Shown: positions 52,159 to 61,344 of the stretch, piece after piece | How the letters are laid out: each line of letters starts with the position of its first letter | How positions within the stretch are numbered: the first letter of the stretch is position 1 | DNA from: Alicyclobacillus fastidiosus | Lineage (GTDB): Bacteria; Bacillota; Bacilli; Alicyclobacillales; Alicyclobacillaceae | Length of the DNA stretch: 64,000 bases | Direction of reading: 5' to 3' | Assembly: GCF_026651875.1 (NCBI RefSeq) | Contig: NZ_CP104067.1 | Location: 2,542,001-2,606,000 of the forward strand | Notes under the pieces: model-generated | Seen by the model: the letters and a program-made list of their open reading frames with translations, nothing else | The model's database searches: none | Told to the model about the DNA's origin: nothing | Made by a program: the position numbers and the translations under genes

Positions 52159-52737
52159 GTGGATAAGTTTGATGTCACTGTTTTTCGGGCGTTGAACCAA
52201 CATGCTGGACACATTCCGGTGTTGGACGCAGTCCTATCTTTTTTTGCCCAGTACGCGCTCGAGATCTACGCCGTGCTGTTTGTGGTCGCTTGGTTTGCTT
52301 TGCCTAGAAGGGACGAAAACAAGCGCCATGCGTTGATCGTAGCGGTCGCAGGTGGAGTGCTGGCGCTCCTCGTCAACGTCGTCATCGGCGCCATGTGGTA
52401 CAGACCGCGGCCGTTCGCGGTTCCCGGCTTTGGGGCGAATAAACTCATCCCGCACTCTGCCGATACCTCGTTTCCCAGCGACCACACCGCGGGCGGTTTT
52501 GGGATTTCCAGCGCATTGTGGGGAAAGGGCCCCACTTGGCTGAGTTGGACCTTCACCATCTGCAGTGCCATCGTCATGGTTGCCCGCGTCTATGTCGGCG
52601 TGCACTGGCCAACGGACGTCATCGCCGGAATGGTCATCGGCATCATCTGCGGACGAGTTTCGCTGTTGTTCTCCAGACCGTTGCGCGTTGTCACGAATAT
52701 TGGTCTACGCATCTTTCGGATGGGGCACTACGCGTGA
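52159..52737 (+). CDS. Undecaprenyl-diphosphatase, BcrC/PAP2 type
   Basis: PAP2-superfamily membrane phosphatase of 192 residues. The three phosphatase motifs are present: WYRPRPF, PSDHTAG and RVYVGVHWPTDV. BcrC-type enzymes dephosphorylate undecaprenyl diphosphate on the outer face of the membrane, recycling the wall-lipid carrier and giving bacitracin resistance. GTG at 52159 behind GGAGGAAGAGG is the likely start. It lies 155 bases after the sensor kinase gene on the same strand. Confidence 0.9.
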   Translation: MDKFDVTVFRALNQHAGHIPVLDAVLSFFAQYALEIYAVLFVVAWFALPRRDENKRHALIVAVAGGVLALLVNVVIGAMWYRPRPFAVPGFGANKLIPHSADTSFPSDHTAGGFGISSALWGKGPTWLSWTFTICSAIVMVARVYVGVHWPTDVIAGMVIGIICGRVSLLFSRPLRVVTNIGLRIFRMGHYA

Positions 52738-52802
52738 CATGCCACGGGCGTAACCGCCTGGTGATGTTTTGAACTGAATACGTCAAATAGGGTGATCTGA
52801 CT

Positions 52803-53402
52803 TTGTCACACAGTGTAATGATGCTCGTACAATCGTCCGGGTATTTGGGTATTTTTATCGCAATGGTCCTGGAGAGCGCGTGTATACCCTTACCCAGCGA
52901 GGTGGTTATGCCGTTTGGAGGCTACCTCGTTTCCACTGGACACTTACAGTTCACTTTGGTGGTTCTTGTCGGCGTTTTGGGAAACGTCACCGGGTCGACG
53001 ATTGCCTACGCAGTGGGCAGGTATGGCGGGAGAAGGTTCATCTCCAGATACGGTCGGCTCGTGCTCCTGTCTCAGCGACATCTTCAACAAGCAGACCGGT
53101 TTTTCGCCCGCAGGGGAGAAGTGACGGTTTTGGTGTGTCGTTTGTTGCCGGCGTTGCGGACCTTTATCTCACTTCCCGCAGGCATCGCAAAAATGAAATT
53201 TGGTCGATTCTTGACCTATTCCGTAATTGGCACGATACCGTGGGTGCTTATCCTCACGTACGTCGGGCTCAAACTCAGCCAAAATTGGGGACGTATTGAA
53301 CAAGACCTGCGTCCACTTACCATGATCTCAGCGGTCGTGTTAGTTGTCGTCGTGGTCGGCTTTTGGATTTTTGCGAATCGCAAACGCGACTCCCGAGAGT
53401 AA
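52803..53402 (+). CDS. DedA-family protein, YngC/UptA-like
   Basis: DedA membrane protein of 199 residues. ESACIPLPSEVVMPFGGYL and the stretch SLPAGIAKMKFGRFLTYSVIG then PW match, from memory, B. subtilis YngC (UptA), reported to return undecaprenyl phosphate to the inner leaflet. The conserved Glu and Arg residues of the re-entrant loops are present (ESACIPLPSE, CRLLPALR). TTG start with GGGTGAT upstream. It follows the BcrC-type gene by 65 bases, so the operon would pair dephosphorylation of the carrier with its flipping. Confidence 0.88.
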   Translation: MSHSVMMLVQSSGYLGIFIAMVLESACIPLPSEVVMPFGGYLVSTGHLQFTLVVLVGVLGNVTGSTIAYAVGRYGGRRFISRYGRLVLLSQRHLQQADRFFARRGEVTVLVCRLLPALRTFISLPAGIAKMKFGRFLTYSVIGTIPWVLILTYVGLKLSQNWGRIEQDLRPLTMISAVVLVVVVVGFWIFANRKRDSRE

Positions 53403-53480
53403 CGGATGTGGTGAGAGTGTGAACTCTAACCGTACGATATCGAGTGGCTGCAAGGCATGAAAGATGCATGGTAGAAAGAT

Positions 53481-53513
53481 GCCCGACAGAGAGCGGTTTC
53501 TGTCGGGCTATTT
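53481..53513 (+). terminator. Terminator of two-component/DedA operon
   Basis: GCCCGACAGA and TCTGTCGGGC form a perfect 10-pair stem with an eight-base loop, followed by TATTT; 78 bases after the DedA stop. Confidence 0.8.
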
Positions 53514-53551
53514 GACGTGCGGTTTACCGGGGAATTGCGGCTTTTCAAGCA

Positions 53552-53587
53552 GCGAGGATACGCCTTACACGTCCGGCGTATCCTCGC
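53552..53587. terminator. Perfect 13-bp hairpin at end of second DedA gene
   Basis: GCGAGGATACGCC and GGCGTATCCTCGC around a ten-base loop. The stem includes the last codons and stop region of the minus-strand DedA gene. No clear T-run in either direction, so it may be an mRNA 3' stabiliser or a weak terminator. Confidence 0.6.
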
Positions 53588-54188
53588 GCTTGACACCGAG
53601 CTGTCGCATCTTCTTGTGAATCATTCGATATGCGATTGCCGCTGCGACAACGACGAGCACTGCTGGGATAATATCGGTGCGCCAGTGATTGCGCACAATT
53701 GCTCCAAGCTTGCCGATAAATCCGCCGGCACCGATAAACGTGGCCGTCCAAAGAAACGAGGATATCAGCGTAATGGGGATGAATCGAACGAGCGGAACCC
53801 GGTTGATTCCAGCGATGTACGGGACGATGTCGCGAACGACGGCGATGTATTTGGAGATGAGGAGCGTGAGTATGGTGTGACGGTGAAACAGGGTCTCGCT
53901 TTGCTCGAGGCGTTTTTCCGTCAAGAACACGTATTTTCCATACTTGTAAATGACGGGGCGCCCAAACAATCGCCCGATTGTGTACGCAAACAGCGCACCA
54001 GTAGACGTTCCCAGTGCGGAGATAAGCACTAAGGTCAGGAAGTGAAAGTGGTACACATTCGTGCGCGACAAGATGCCGACTGTCGTCAAAGTGGTTTCGC
54101 CAGGGACGACGAGAATGACGTACTCGAGGGCGAGCATCACAAATAGTCCGAAGTATCCATACGTTCCGATGAGGTGCGCCAAATTCAT
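53565..54188 (-). CDS. DedA-family membrane protein (second copy)
   Basis: DedA/SNARE-associated-type membrane protein of 207 residues with the loop LEYVILVVPGETTL and the second loop KYIAVVRDIVPYIAGINRV. It differs clearly from the DedA gene it converges with, having the more common PGE and not PSE. GGAGGAA lies seven bases before the ATG. Members transport polyprenyl phosphates or phospholipids or affect proton motive force; its specific substrate is unknown. Confidence 0.88.
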   Translation of the reverse strand: MNLAHLIGTYGYFGLFVMLALEYVILVVPGETTLTTVGILSRTNVYHFHFLTLVLISALGTSTGALFAYTIGRLFGRPVIYKYGKYVFLTEKRLEQSETLFHRHTILTLLISKYIAVVRDIVPYIAGINRVPLVRFIPITLISSFLWTATFIGAGGFIGKLGAIVRNHWRTDIIPAVLVVVAAAIAYRMIHKKMRQLGVKREDTPDV

Positions 54189-54241
54189 CTATCGATTCCT
54201 CCGAATCACGTCTCGTGAAGACAGCCTGACGAACCACTAAG

Positions 54242-54270
54242 AAAAAGGGACAGCCACGAGCCAGCTGTCC
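54242..54270 (-). terminator. Terminator of gene at 54313
   Basis: On the minus strand GGACAGC and GCTGTCC pair around a nine-base loop, followed by CTTTTTC. It lies about 40 bases beyond the stop of the membrane-protein gene. Confidence 0.75.
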
Positions 54271-54312
54271 AAAGTGGGTTTGTTTGACCAAGTCAAATTA
54301 TAGTGGGCCAGT

Positions 54313-54792
54313 TCATGATTTATATGGAGATGGTTTGGAGATTTTGTGAAGTGCGTGTAAGCATACGCGCAGGAGCACTCCGAGGAATAGACCAATGCCG
54401 GCAGACAGCATCGGAAGCCATACAGGGCCGAGAAGACGGCCGTTCCACCTCAGAAGTGGCGAGTAGATAACCCCCACCGTGCCGAAGAAGGCAGTCAGGA
54501 CAAACGGAAGGTAAGCGAACGGCGCGGTGCCTCCCGCATCCTTGTACGCATCCCAAATACCGAACATATATACGCACGGATAAAACATCAACCACTGATA
54601 ATTCGTGGTAGCAATGGCTTGCGGGATACGACCTTGAAAGCTGAGTAGGATAATTTGATTCAAGTGTGAACCGCTGTTGATGAGCAATTCTAGTAGAATC
54701 AACGTGATGCCCTTCAAGTACTTGTGGTTGAGAAATTGTCCGAATCCTGGAATGGCCATGCTCCAGAGGATTCTCTCCGCCTGCTGATTCAT
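54313..54792 (-). CDS. Small multi-pass membrane protein
   Basis: Protein of 159 residues with about four hydrophobic segments. The opening WSMAIPGFGQFLNHKYLKG recalls the PGxGQ-x-hydrophilic turn seen in TM2-type and similar small membrane proteins of Bacilli, but I cannot name a family with confidence. It is followed by its own terminator. Upstream lies the spoVB-like gene on the same strand. Confidence 0.65.
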   Translation of the reverse strand: MNQQAERILWSMAIPGFGQFLNHKYLKGITLILLELLINSGSHLNQIILLSFQGRIPQAIATTNYQWLMFYPCVYMFGIWDAYKDAGGTAPFAYLPFVLTAFFGTVGVIYSPLLRWNGRLLGPVWLPMLSAGIGLFLGVLLRVCLHALHKISKPSPYKS

Positions 54793-54907
54793 ATCCGCTC
54801 TACCCTCTACCCGTCAGACTGTGCTGTCTATCCAGCGCTTTGGTACATAGCTCGAAAAATATGCGGATATCTAGCATGACCCGATTTAACGATCCCATTC
54901 CTGAAAA

Positions 54908-56488
54908 TCAGGAGACAAACGGCATATGCAGCAGAAGTCTCGCAATCGTCGGGCCCACCCAGGGAATGCTGTGGATCGTCCGGATGGGGAGCACCCTCAG
55001 GTAGAGAATCGCCAACAGGTAGACGACCGAGCCGAGGACCAAACTCGCCGTCACTTGCAGGAGTGGACTCACCGCCGCGAAGGCACTCTGAATCTCGTGG
55101 ATCGGGACAGCGGCCAGGCCTGTCGCGATCACCAGTTTGGCGAGCCCCAAGAAATTGATGGACATGGACACTAGCTCGCGCAGGAAGTACAGACTTAAGA
55201 ACGTGGCGACAATGCCACTGATGGCGATAGAGGTCGCGACGCCGAAAATCCCCTGACCTGCCTGACCGACGAAGTAATAGATGCAAAGCATCCGAATACA
55301 ACTCGTGAACATGGTCACGACGGTCGACAATAGCGCTTTGTTGAGCCCTTGCAGAATGGCGGAAAGCGGATCGAGAATGTAGATAAACACGCACGTCGGT
55401 GCAAGGTAGGCGAGCAGGGAGCCAGCAAGGTGGTCCTTGTACAGGGAATGGGCGAGATCGTGTCCGGAAAGGATGAAGAATACGGTCGACGGCAAGGCAA
55501 TCATGAATGTGGCCTGAATTACTTGGTTAAGACGTCGACTGACGAGTCGCTCATTTTGCATGGCAGCCGCCTCGGACACGGCTGGAATGACCACCGACGA
55601 AATGGACGACGACAGCACCGTTGGTAAAAACAACAGCTCTGCAGCCATCCCAAACGACCCATAGAGGGCGGTCGCCTGCGTTCGGGCGATGCCCACGTGT
55701 GCGAAGGCGATATAGATGATCACGGGCTCTGCCGCGTATGCGACGATGCCGCACAGGTTGGTGATGGTGGTTGGCAGGGCGACTTCGACGAGATCGCGAA
55801 TCGTTCCACTGGCCCGTGCGATTACGCCCGACACTGGTGTGACTTGTATGAGAAGTCGTTTATCTCGCGTGAGATACCGCCACAGCATGTACAGATAACC
55901 GGCCGATTCGCCGATGCCGGCACCGATCATCACCGCTAGCGCACCGTACCCTATTCCATGGGGATTTAGTGCCAAAATGAGCGGGATGGTCACGATGGTG
56001 CGCACGGCTGTCTCGATGATCCAGGCGGCGGCCGGGGGGCCCTGATTCTGCGTGCCCATGTAATACCCGCTCATGATGGAAGACAAACAGACTACAGGGA
56101 TGCGCAGAATCGCCCCGACAAGAGGGAGGAATCCTCTGGGATCGAGCCATCTGTTGCTGATCTCTGGAGCGAATGCAATGGCACCGAGACATACGGTCAA
56201 CGACAAAACAACGACGGTAATATGCGCCACCCACAAGGCTCGCCGAACTTTGGCTGCGTTGCCGAGCGCCAAATTCTCGGCGATCACCTTCGAGAGAGCC
56301 GCTGGCAGGGCAAGCGTGGATATCGTCAGCAGCATAAAAAAGATTGGATTAATCGTTTGGAACAGGCCAAAACCTTGTGCGCCGAGCTCCCGAGCGATGA
56401 CGACTTGAATCATCATCCCCATCATTTTGGTCGTACCACCGGCGGCCGCCAGAACGATAGCTCCGTGCATGAACGATTGTTTTGCCAT
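54908..56488 (-). CDS. SpoVB/MurJ-type polysaccharide flippase
   Basis: MOP-superfamily flippase of 526 residues with about 14 membrane helices. MHGAIVLAAAGGTTKMMGM at the N-terminus, RELGAQGFGLFQ, and SVVIPAVSEA are family-typical, close to stage V sporulation protein B, which is needed for spore cortex synthesis; YkvU- or MurJ-like roles in moving lipid-linked wall precursors are alternatives. ATG at 56488 with AAGGAG upstream; the longer frame adds an unlikely 11 residues. Confidence 0.88.
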   Translation of the reverse strand: MAKQSFMHGAIVLAAAGGTTKMMGMMIQVVIARELGAQGFGLFQTINPIFFMLLTISTLALPAALSKVIAENLALGNAAKVRRALWVAHITVVVLSLTVCLGAIAFAPEISNRWLDPRGFLPLVGAILRIPVVCLSSIMSGYYMGTQNQGPPAAAWIIETAVRTIVTIPLILALNPHGIGYGALAVMIGAGIGESAGYLYMLWRYLTRDKRLLIQVTPVSGVIARASGTIRDLVEVALPTTITNLCGIVAYAAEPVIIYIAFAHVGIARTQATALYGSFGMAAELLFLPTVLSSSISSVVIPAVSEAAAMQNERLVSRRLNQVIQATFMIALPSTVFFILSGHDLAHSLYKDHLAGSLLAYLAPTCVFIYILDPLSAILQGLNKALLSTVVTMFTSCIRMLCIYYFVGQAGQGIFGVATSIAISGIVATFLSLYFLRELVSMSINFLGLAKLVIATGLAAVPIHEIQSAFAAVSPLLQVTASLVLGSVVYLLAILYLRVLPIRTIHSIPWVGPTIARLLLHMPFVS

Positions 56489-56707
56489 AGTGGACTCCTT
56501 GCTTCGGTAAGGACTTGACATCTATAGGTATGTCTATTTGGCCAAGCACATGCGCTGTTTGGCAAATGAAGCTCACAACGGCACTCGGGGAACCAATTCT
56601 TGCACGGGGGAGACGAGGACGTCATCGGCGGAAGGCGAGAGGTAACATGGCAAAGGCCTAGGTTTTGGAAGGATAGAAGGGATGAGTAGATTCATCCCTC
56701 CGGTGGG

Positions 56708-56992
56708 TCAGTCAACGGCGTCGGTTGACACGAAGTCCTGCAATTCGTTTTCGACGGCCGAGATGAACGTGCGGTCCATGATCAGCGTCTGGTTTTCCTC
56801 ATCCCACGTCATGTTTCTCGCAATAGAGATGAGGTCGTCCATCACGGCCGCGAGGGCGTCGTCTGGTACCTGTGCACCCTGGTAGATCTCGGAGAGTGCG
56901 GCTTTCGTAGCCTTGCGAAAATGGTCGTGATCGGTTTGGCCGGCTAGAAAAATGTAGGCGGAGTTCAACATGAATAGGATGCGTTCGTCCAC
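56708..56992 (-). CDS. Hypothetical soluble protein
   Basis: Unrecognised acidic protein of 94 residues (DERILFMLNSAYIFLAG ... FISAVENELQDF). GTG at 56992 behind AAAGG is the preferred start; a longer frame reaches 57049. No signal or membrane segment. A small hairpin (AGGGATGA/TCATCCCT, about 56682-56699) follows its stop. Divergent from the cardiolipin synthase gene. Confidence 0.55.
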   Translation of the reverse strand: MDERILFMLNSAYIFLAGQTDHDHFRKATKAALSEIYQGAQVPDDALAAVMDDLISIARNMTWDEENQTLIMDRTFISAVENELQDFVSTDAVD

Positions 56993-57204
56993 AGGATCAA
57001 CCTTTCTGGTGTAGGAGTGATGTGTAGTATGGTTAACGCCACGCCGCATCTATTCGTGCACGCGGAATGTCGCTTGTGAATGCGGGCCATCGTCGTGTAA
57101 TGTATCTCAGGGAAGGGGGCGGGATCTTTCCGTGCCAAGAAGTGGTTCCCTGTGCGTCGTCAGGTCGAGAACCTGGAACTTGTTGTCTTGAGGACGTGAG
57201 TGAA

Positions 57205-58650
57205 ATGGTTGTCATTCATCTAATCTACTATCTGATCTTCGCCGTCGATGTCCTCACGGCCATCGCAATTATCTTTCTCGAGCGACAGAGCGCGGCGGTT
57301 ACGTGGGCATGGCTAATGGTGCTCTTATTTATCCCAATCCTCGGTTTTTTCATGTATTTGCTGCTTGGCCCTCACTTTGGTCGCATTCGCATGTACCGAG
57401 TGCAACGGCGCAATCGACTCGCGATTGAGGGGTTACGAGAATATCAGAAAGGGCGTCTGGAAGCAGGGCAAATGGTCTACACAGATCCGGATGCGCGCAA
57501 CTATCAAGGCTTAATCTACATGAATTTAGTAAGTAGTTACGGGTTTTTTACGCAAGACAACGAGGTGGAAATATTTACGGAGGGGCATCAAAAATTTGAA
57601 TCCCTCTTGCGGGCGATTGAGGCGGCGAAGGATCACATTCACCTAGAGTACTACATCCTTCGGAATGATCGCTTGGGCCAACGGCTGTTGCAAGCCCTGG
57701 TGGCCAAAGCGAGATCCGGCGTCACCGTGCGCCTTCTGTACGACGCCGTGGGCAGCACGTGGACGAAACCGTCGTTTTTCCAGCCGCTCATTCGCGCCGG
57801 CGGACATGTCGCCGCGTTTTTCCCATCCAAAATTCCGTATATGAATTTTCGTATGAACCATCGCAACCATCGAAAGTTGGCCATTATCGATGGGGTCTAT
57901 GGATATATCGGTGGGTTTAACATCGGCGATGAATATCTCGGGCTCGACGAACGTTTCGGCGAGTGGCGGGACACCCATTTGCGGGTCGTCGGAAGTTGTG
58001 TTCTCGAAATGCAGGCGATGTTCTATTTGGATTGGAACTTTGCTTCGAAGGCAAAAATGCCGGTGAGTTCCCGCTATTTTCAAATCCGAGACCACGAGGG
58101 CGACGTCGGCATGCAAATCGTGTCGAGCGGCCCAAATAGCGACGCCGAGCAGATTCGCAACGCCTATATTAAAATGATTCACGCCGGCAAGGACCGGATT
58201 TACATCCAATCACCGTACTTTGTGCCCGACGAGAGCCTGCTGACGGCGTTAAAGACGGCGGCGTTGTCTGGGGTGGACGTGCGCATTATGCTGCCGTCCA
58301 AGCCGGATCACCGCGTCGTGTATTGGGCATCAAGGTTTTACCTAGGGGAGTTGTTGTCGGTGGGTGTAAAGTGCTATTTGTACGAAAAAGGCTTCTTGCA
58401 CGCCAAAACCATCGTGGTGGATGGGAAGATTGCCTCCGTGGGGACGGCCAACATCGACATTCGCAGCTTTAAGTTGAATTTCGAAGTCAACGCGATGATT
58501 TACAATACGAAAATGGCGTCGCGATTGATGGACATCTTCGAACAGGATTTGCAGCACTGCGAAGAGCTCACGATGGAGCAGTATCGGGCCCGACCTCGAC
58601 TCAGCAAAATAGCAGAGTCTTGCGCAAGGCTGTTGTCGCCTATCCTCTGA
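57205..58650 (+). CDS. cls: Cardiolipin synthase, two-HKD type
   Basis: Joins two phosphatidylglycerols into cardiolipin at the membrane. Two N-terminal hydrophobic segments (VIHLIYYLIFAVDV and LMVLLFIPILGFFMYLLLG), then two PLD motifs: HRKLAIIDGVYGYIGG and HAKTIVVDGKIASVGT, each with His-x-Lys-x4-Asp. About 481 residues, normal for the Bacillus ClsA type. Start placed at ATG 57205; an in-frame GTG nine bases earlier and a much longer upstream frame are less likely. Confidence 0.93.
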   Translation: MVVIHLIYYLIFAVDVLTAIAIIFLERQSAAVTWAWLMVLLFIPILGFFMYLLLGPHFGRIRMYRVQRRNRLAIEGLREYQKGRLEAGQMVYTDPDARNYQGLIYMNLVSSYGFFTQDNEVEIFTEGHQKFESLLRAIEAAKDHIHLEYYILRNDRLGQRLLQALVAKARSGVTVRLLYDAVGSTWTKPSFFQPLIRAGGHVAAFFPSKIPYMNFRMNHRNHRKLAIIDGVYGYIGGFNIGDEYLGLDERFGEWRDTHLRVVGSCVLEMQAMFYLDWNFASKAKMPVSSRYFQIRDHEGDVGMQIVSSGPNSDAEQIRNAYIKMIHAGKDRIYIQSPYFVPDESLLTALKTAALSGVDVRIMLPSKPDHRVVYWASRFYLGELLSVGVKCYLYEKGFLHAKTIVVDGKIASVGTANIDIRSFKLNFEVNAMIYNTKMASRLMDIFEQDLQHCEELTMEQYRARPRLSKIAESCARLLSPIL

Positions 58651-58689
58651 CGGGTGACTGCCTCGTCTAAAGGATAGGCGCTCGGCCGT

Positions 58690-59280
58690 CTATTGGAACG
58701 TAAACGCGATTTGGTCGCCTCCGCCAATCATCGGCGTGAAGCGGCTGACGCCTGGCTTTAACGCAAACGTAAAGGTCAAGTTGTGAGCGTTGCGGGTGAT
58801 CTGGTAGCTCGTGGCCCAATTCGATTCAATCGACTGGGTCTGGTTGAGTGGGTAATGACCCTGCTCAACGTTCTGCAGGGTGACGATGAATTGCTTTTTG
58901 TCCGCCGAGATATGCGGGTCTACATATGTATTCTGCATGTCCCCATGCGTCAAAATGAAGACCACTTGATTGTCGGCAACTTGGATTTGCTCAAGTGTCA
59001 ACAGCGATTGGTTGGACGGGGGGACAGAAGTCGTCGAGCCGGTTGTGGTATTGTTGTTAGAGGAGTTCTCAGATCCCGTACGATCACCTGTACTGCGATG
59101 GGGCGTCGAGTTTTGCGATCCGGCGCCGTTCGAAGTCTGTGATCCGGTGGTGTTGTTTGACGCCGTCGACGGGGGAGACGAGGCATTGTGACTGACGGTG
59201 CTGTGCGTACCACAGCCGGAGACGGTTGCAATGGACAACCCCATTGCGCATACAAGCGACCATAGCGATGTGCGGTTCAT
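58690..59280 (-). CDS. Ser/Thr-rich secreted lipoprotein
   Basis: Protein of 196 residues with a lipoprotein signal (lipobox VSGC), a low-complexity Ser/Thr/Asn linker of about 70 residues, and a C-terminal beta-rich domain of about 100 residues (LTLEQIQVADNQVVFILTHG ... IAFTFQ). I do not recognise the domain; its size and pattern are AMIN-like, which is only an impression. ATG at 59280 behind TAGGAGG. Convergent with cls and divergent from rpiA. Confidence 0.75.
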   Translation of the reverse strand: MNRTSLWSLVCAMGLSIATVSGCGTHSTVSHNASSPPSTASNNTTGSQTSNGAGSQNSTPHRSTGDRTGSENSSNNNTTTGSTTSVPPSNQSLLTLEQIQVADNQVVFILTHGDMQNTYVDPHISADKKQFIVTLQNVEQGHYPLNQTQSIESNWATSYQITRNAHNLTFTFALKPGVSRFTPMIGGGDQIAFTFQ

Positions 59281-59391
59281 GTTCAACCTCCTAATCCATG
59301 ACTGCAGCGACGGTGGAATGAGAGTTCGTACCAAATTAGGATGGATTGCAACACTGTAAATGATAACATCCAAACATAAGGGGGACTACAT

Positions 59392-60063
59392 ATGGCAAGT
59401 GAGCACAAACGTGCAGCTGGCGAGCGTGCGCTCGATTACGTAAAGGACGGGATGGTGCTTGGTTTAGGGACGGGCTCTACGGTGTACTACACCCTCCAGA
59501 AACTTGGCCGCTTGGTTCAGGAAGGTTTGAAAATCCAAGGGATTCCGACCTCGAAGGCGACCGAGGAAATGGCGCGGGAGCTCAACATTCCTTTGACCGA
59601 TTTTGTACGTCATCCAGTACTCGACCTCACCATCGATGGCGCGGATGCGGTCACGCCGAAACTGGAGCTGATCAAGGGCGGCGGCGGCGCACTGCTGCGT
59701 GAGAAGCTCGTAGCCAGTGCGTCGAAGCGCATGATTGTGATCATCGACGAAAGCAAACAAGTCGACTCCTTTGACAACCTCGAAATCCCTGTAGAGGTTA
59801 TACCGTTCGCCGTGGAAACTACGGTGGAACGCATTCGTGCGCTCGGAGGAACGCCTGTCCTTCGGGAAAGAGGACAGTCCTTGTTCGTGACGGACAACGG
59901 TCACTACATCGTAGATGTGAAGTTCCCGTCTGTCACCGACGTGTCGAACCTCCACGACACCCTAAAGCGATTGACGGGCGTCGTGGAGACTGGTTTGTTT
60001 CCAGACTTGGCAAGTCACGTCATCGTGGGAACAGAGCAAGGCGTGCGGGAATTGGGACGCTAG
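59392..60063 (+). CDS. rpiA: Ribose-5-phosphate isomerase A
   Basis: Interconverts ribose 5-phosphate and ribulose 5-phosphate in the pentose phosphate pathway. Diagnostic stretches in the 223-residue protein: GLGTGSTVYY, DLTIDGADAV, KGGGGALLREK (with catalytic Glu) and DVKFPSVTDV. ATG start with AAGGGGG upstream. Complete. Downstream are sugar-related genes, but a 335-base gap separates them. Confidence 0.97.
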   Translation: MASEHKRAAGERALDYVKDGMVLGLGTGSTVYYTLQKLGRLVQEGLKIQGIPTSKATEEMARELNIPLTDFVRHPVLDLTIDGADAVTPKLELIKGGGGALLREKLVASASKRMIVIIDESKQVDSFDNLEIPVEVIPFAVETTVERIRALGGTPVLRERGQSLFVTDNGHYIVDVKFPSVTDVSNLHDTLKRLTGVVETGLFPDLASHVIVGTEQGVRELGR

Positions 60064-60398
60064 GTACATCGTGCGACGTGTGGGCTTGGTGCCGTTCGAT
60101 TGTGGAACGGCACCAAATCTGTTAACGAACTTGGATGACCATCTTCCCCTTGGCGTGGTTCGTCACTGAGTCTGTAGGACGTGAGCGTGACCGTTTTCCT
60201 CGACTGCTTTCATCCATCATTTCCCCTACGCACGGCCTTTGCATCTGCATATCGACTGTGTCACCAACCAGTACATGACCCAGTTTGTATTACTTACCAA
60301 AATTTATCTACCCCTATATGAGGGGTGAAGGAATTTCCACTGCCCACGTTCCTTGTATTACACTGAACACGACATGCCACAAAGAACGAGGTGTTGTT

Positions 60399-61341
60399 GT
60401 GAAAGTCGGAATGATTGGATTGGGAGACATCGCGCGCAAGGCGTACCTCCCGGTGGTCGGTTGTAGACCAGATATCGACCTGTCCATCTGTACACGCAAT
60501 CCCGCTCGACTTGAGGAGATTGGGAACGCATTTCGAATTCCACCTGAACAGCGGTTTCGGACGGTTCAGGACATGGCCGAGGCGGGTGTGGAGGCCGTTT
60601 TTGTACATACTGCGACAGAGGCGCACGTCGAGATGGTGACCTATTTACTGGAGCGCGGGATTCACGTGTATGTGGACAAGCCGATCGACAGTACATTCGC
60701 CCGCAGCGAGCAAATCGTTCAACTCGCAAATCGCCAAGGACTCGTTCTCATGGTGGGATTTAACCGCCGCTTCGCCCCCCCTCTATCGGGCCATCCACGA
60801 CCGAGGGAAACCAGACTTGGCCATCCTGCAAAAGAATCGGGTGAACCTTCCGGGCTCGGTCAGAAGCGTCATCTTTGACGACTTTATCCACGTGGTTGAC
60901 ACCCTGCTCTTTCTCCTCGGATGCGAGTCGTGTGAGGTGCAGGTGCAGGTGCAGGTGCGGCATCGGCGATCCAACGGCCAATTGTCGATGGTTGTGGTCA
61001 CCCTCACGAGCCTCCATCGCACGGCCATCGGCGTGATGAATCGGGATGGCGGTATCACGGAAGAGATCCTCGAGGTGATGCTGAGGCAGGACAAGTTCCG
61101 GGTCGCGGATCTTCGCGAGACGACCCATTATTCACGGGGTCAACAACACACGCAGCGCATCGGCGATTGGACGAGCGTTGGCGTGGCACGAGGATTTGAA
61201 TCGATGGTGAATGCGTTTCTCGGGCGGGTCAGCGCGAGCAGAGACGGGCAAGACGCTGGCAACCATCCATTGGATCTCATGACACACAGAGTCTGCGAGG
61301 ACATCGTTTCACAGATTGAAGCAGGCGGGACGGAGGAATAA
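60399..61341 (+). pseudogene. Gfo/Idh/MocA-family oxidoreductase (second), one-base frameshift
   Basis: NAD(P)-dependent sugar dehydrogenase family. GTG start behind GAGGTG gives KVGMIGLGDIARKAYLP, the Rossmann loop, and DKPIDSTF, where Asp-Lys-Pro replaces the usual Glu-Lys-Pro. At NRRFAP the frame is broken by a run of seven C at 60775-60781; with six C it continues as LYRAIHDRGKPDLAILQKN and runs to the stop at 61341, about 314 residues. The rest of the gene is intact, so this is either a base-calling error, a phase-variable tract or a recent mutation. The aldose epimerase gene starts three bases after the stop. Confidence 0.85.
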
Positions 61342-61344
61342 GAC

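Noticed and set aside
53545-54291. 248-codon minus-strand frame overlapping the second DedA gene
   Set aside because: Shares the strand with the DedA gene in another frame, with Arg/His-rich composition; the DedA frame has the ribosome binding site and motifs.
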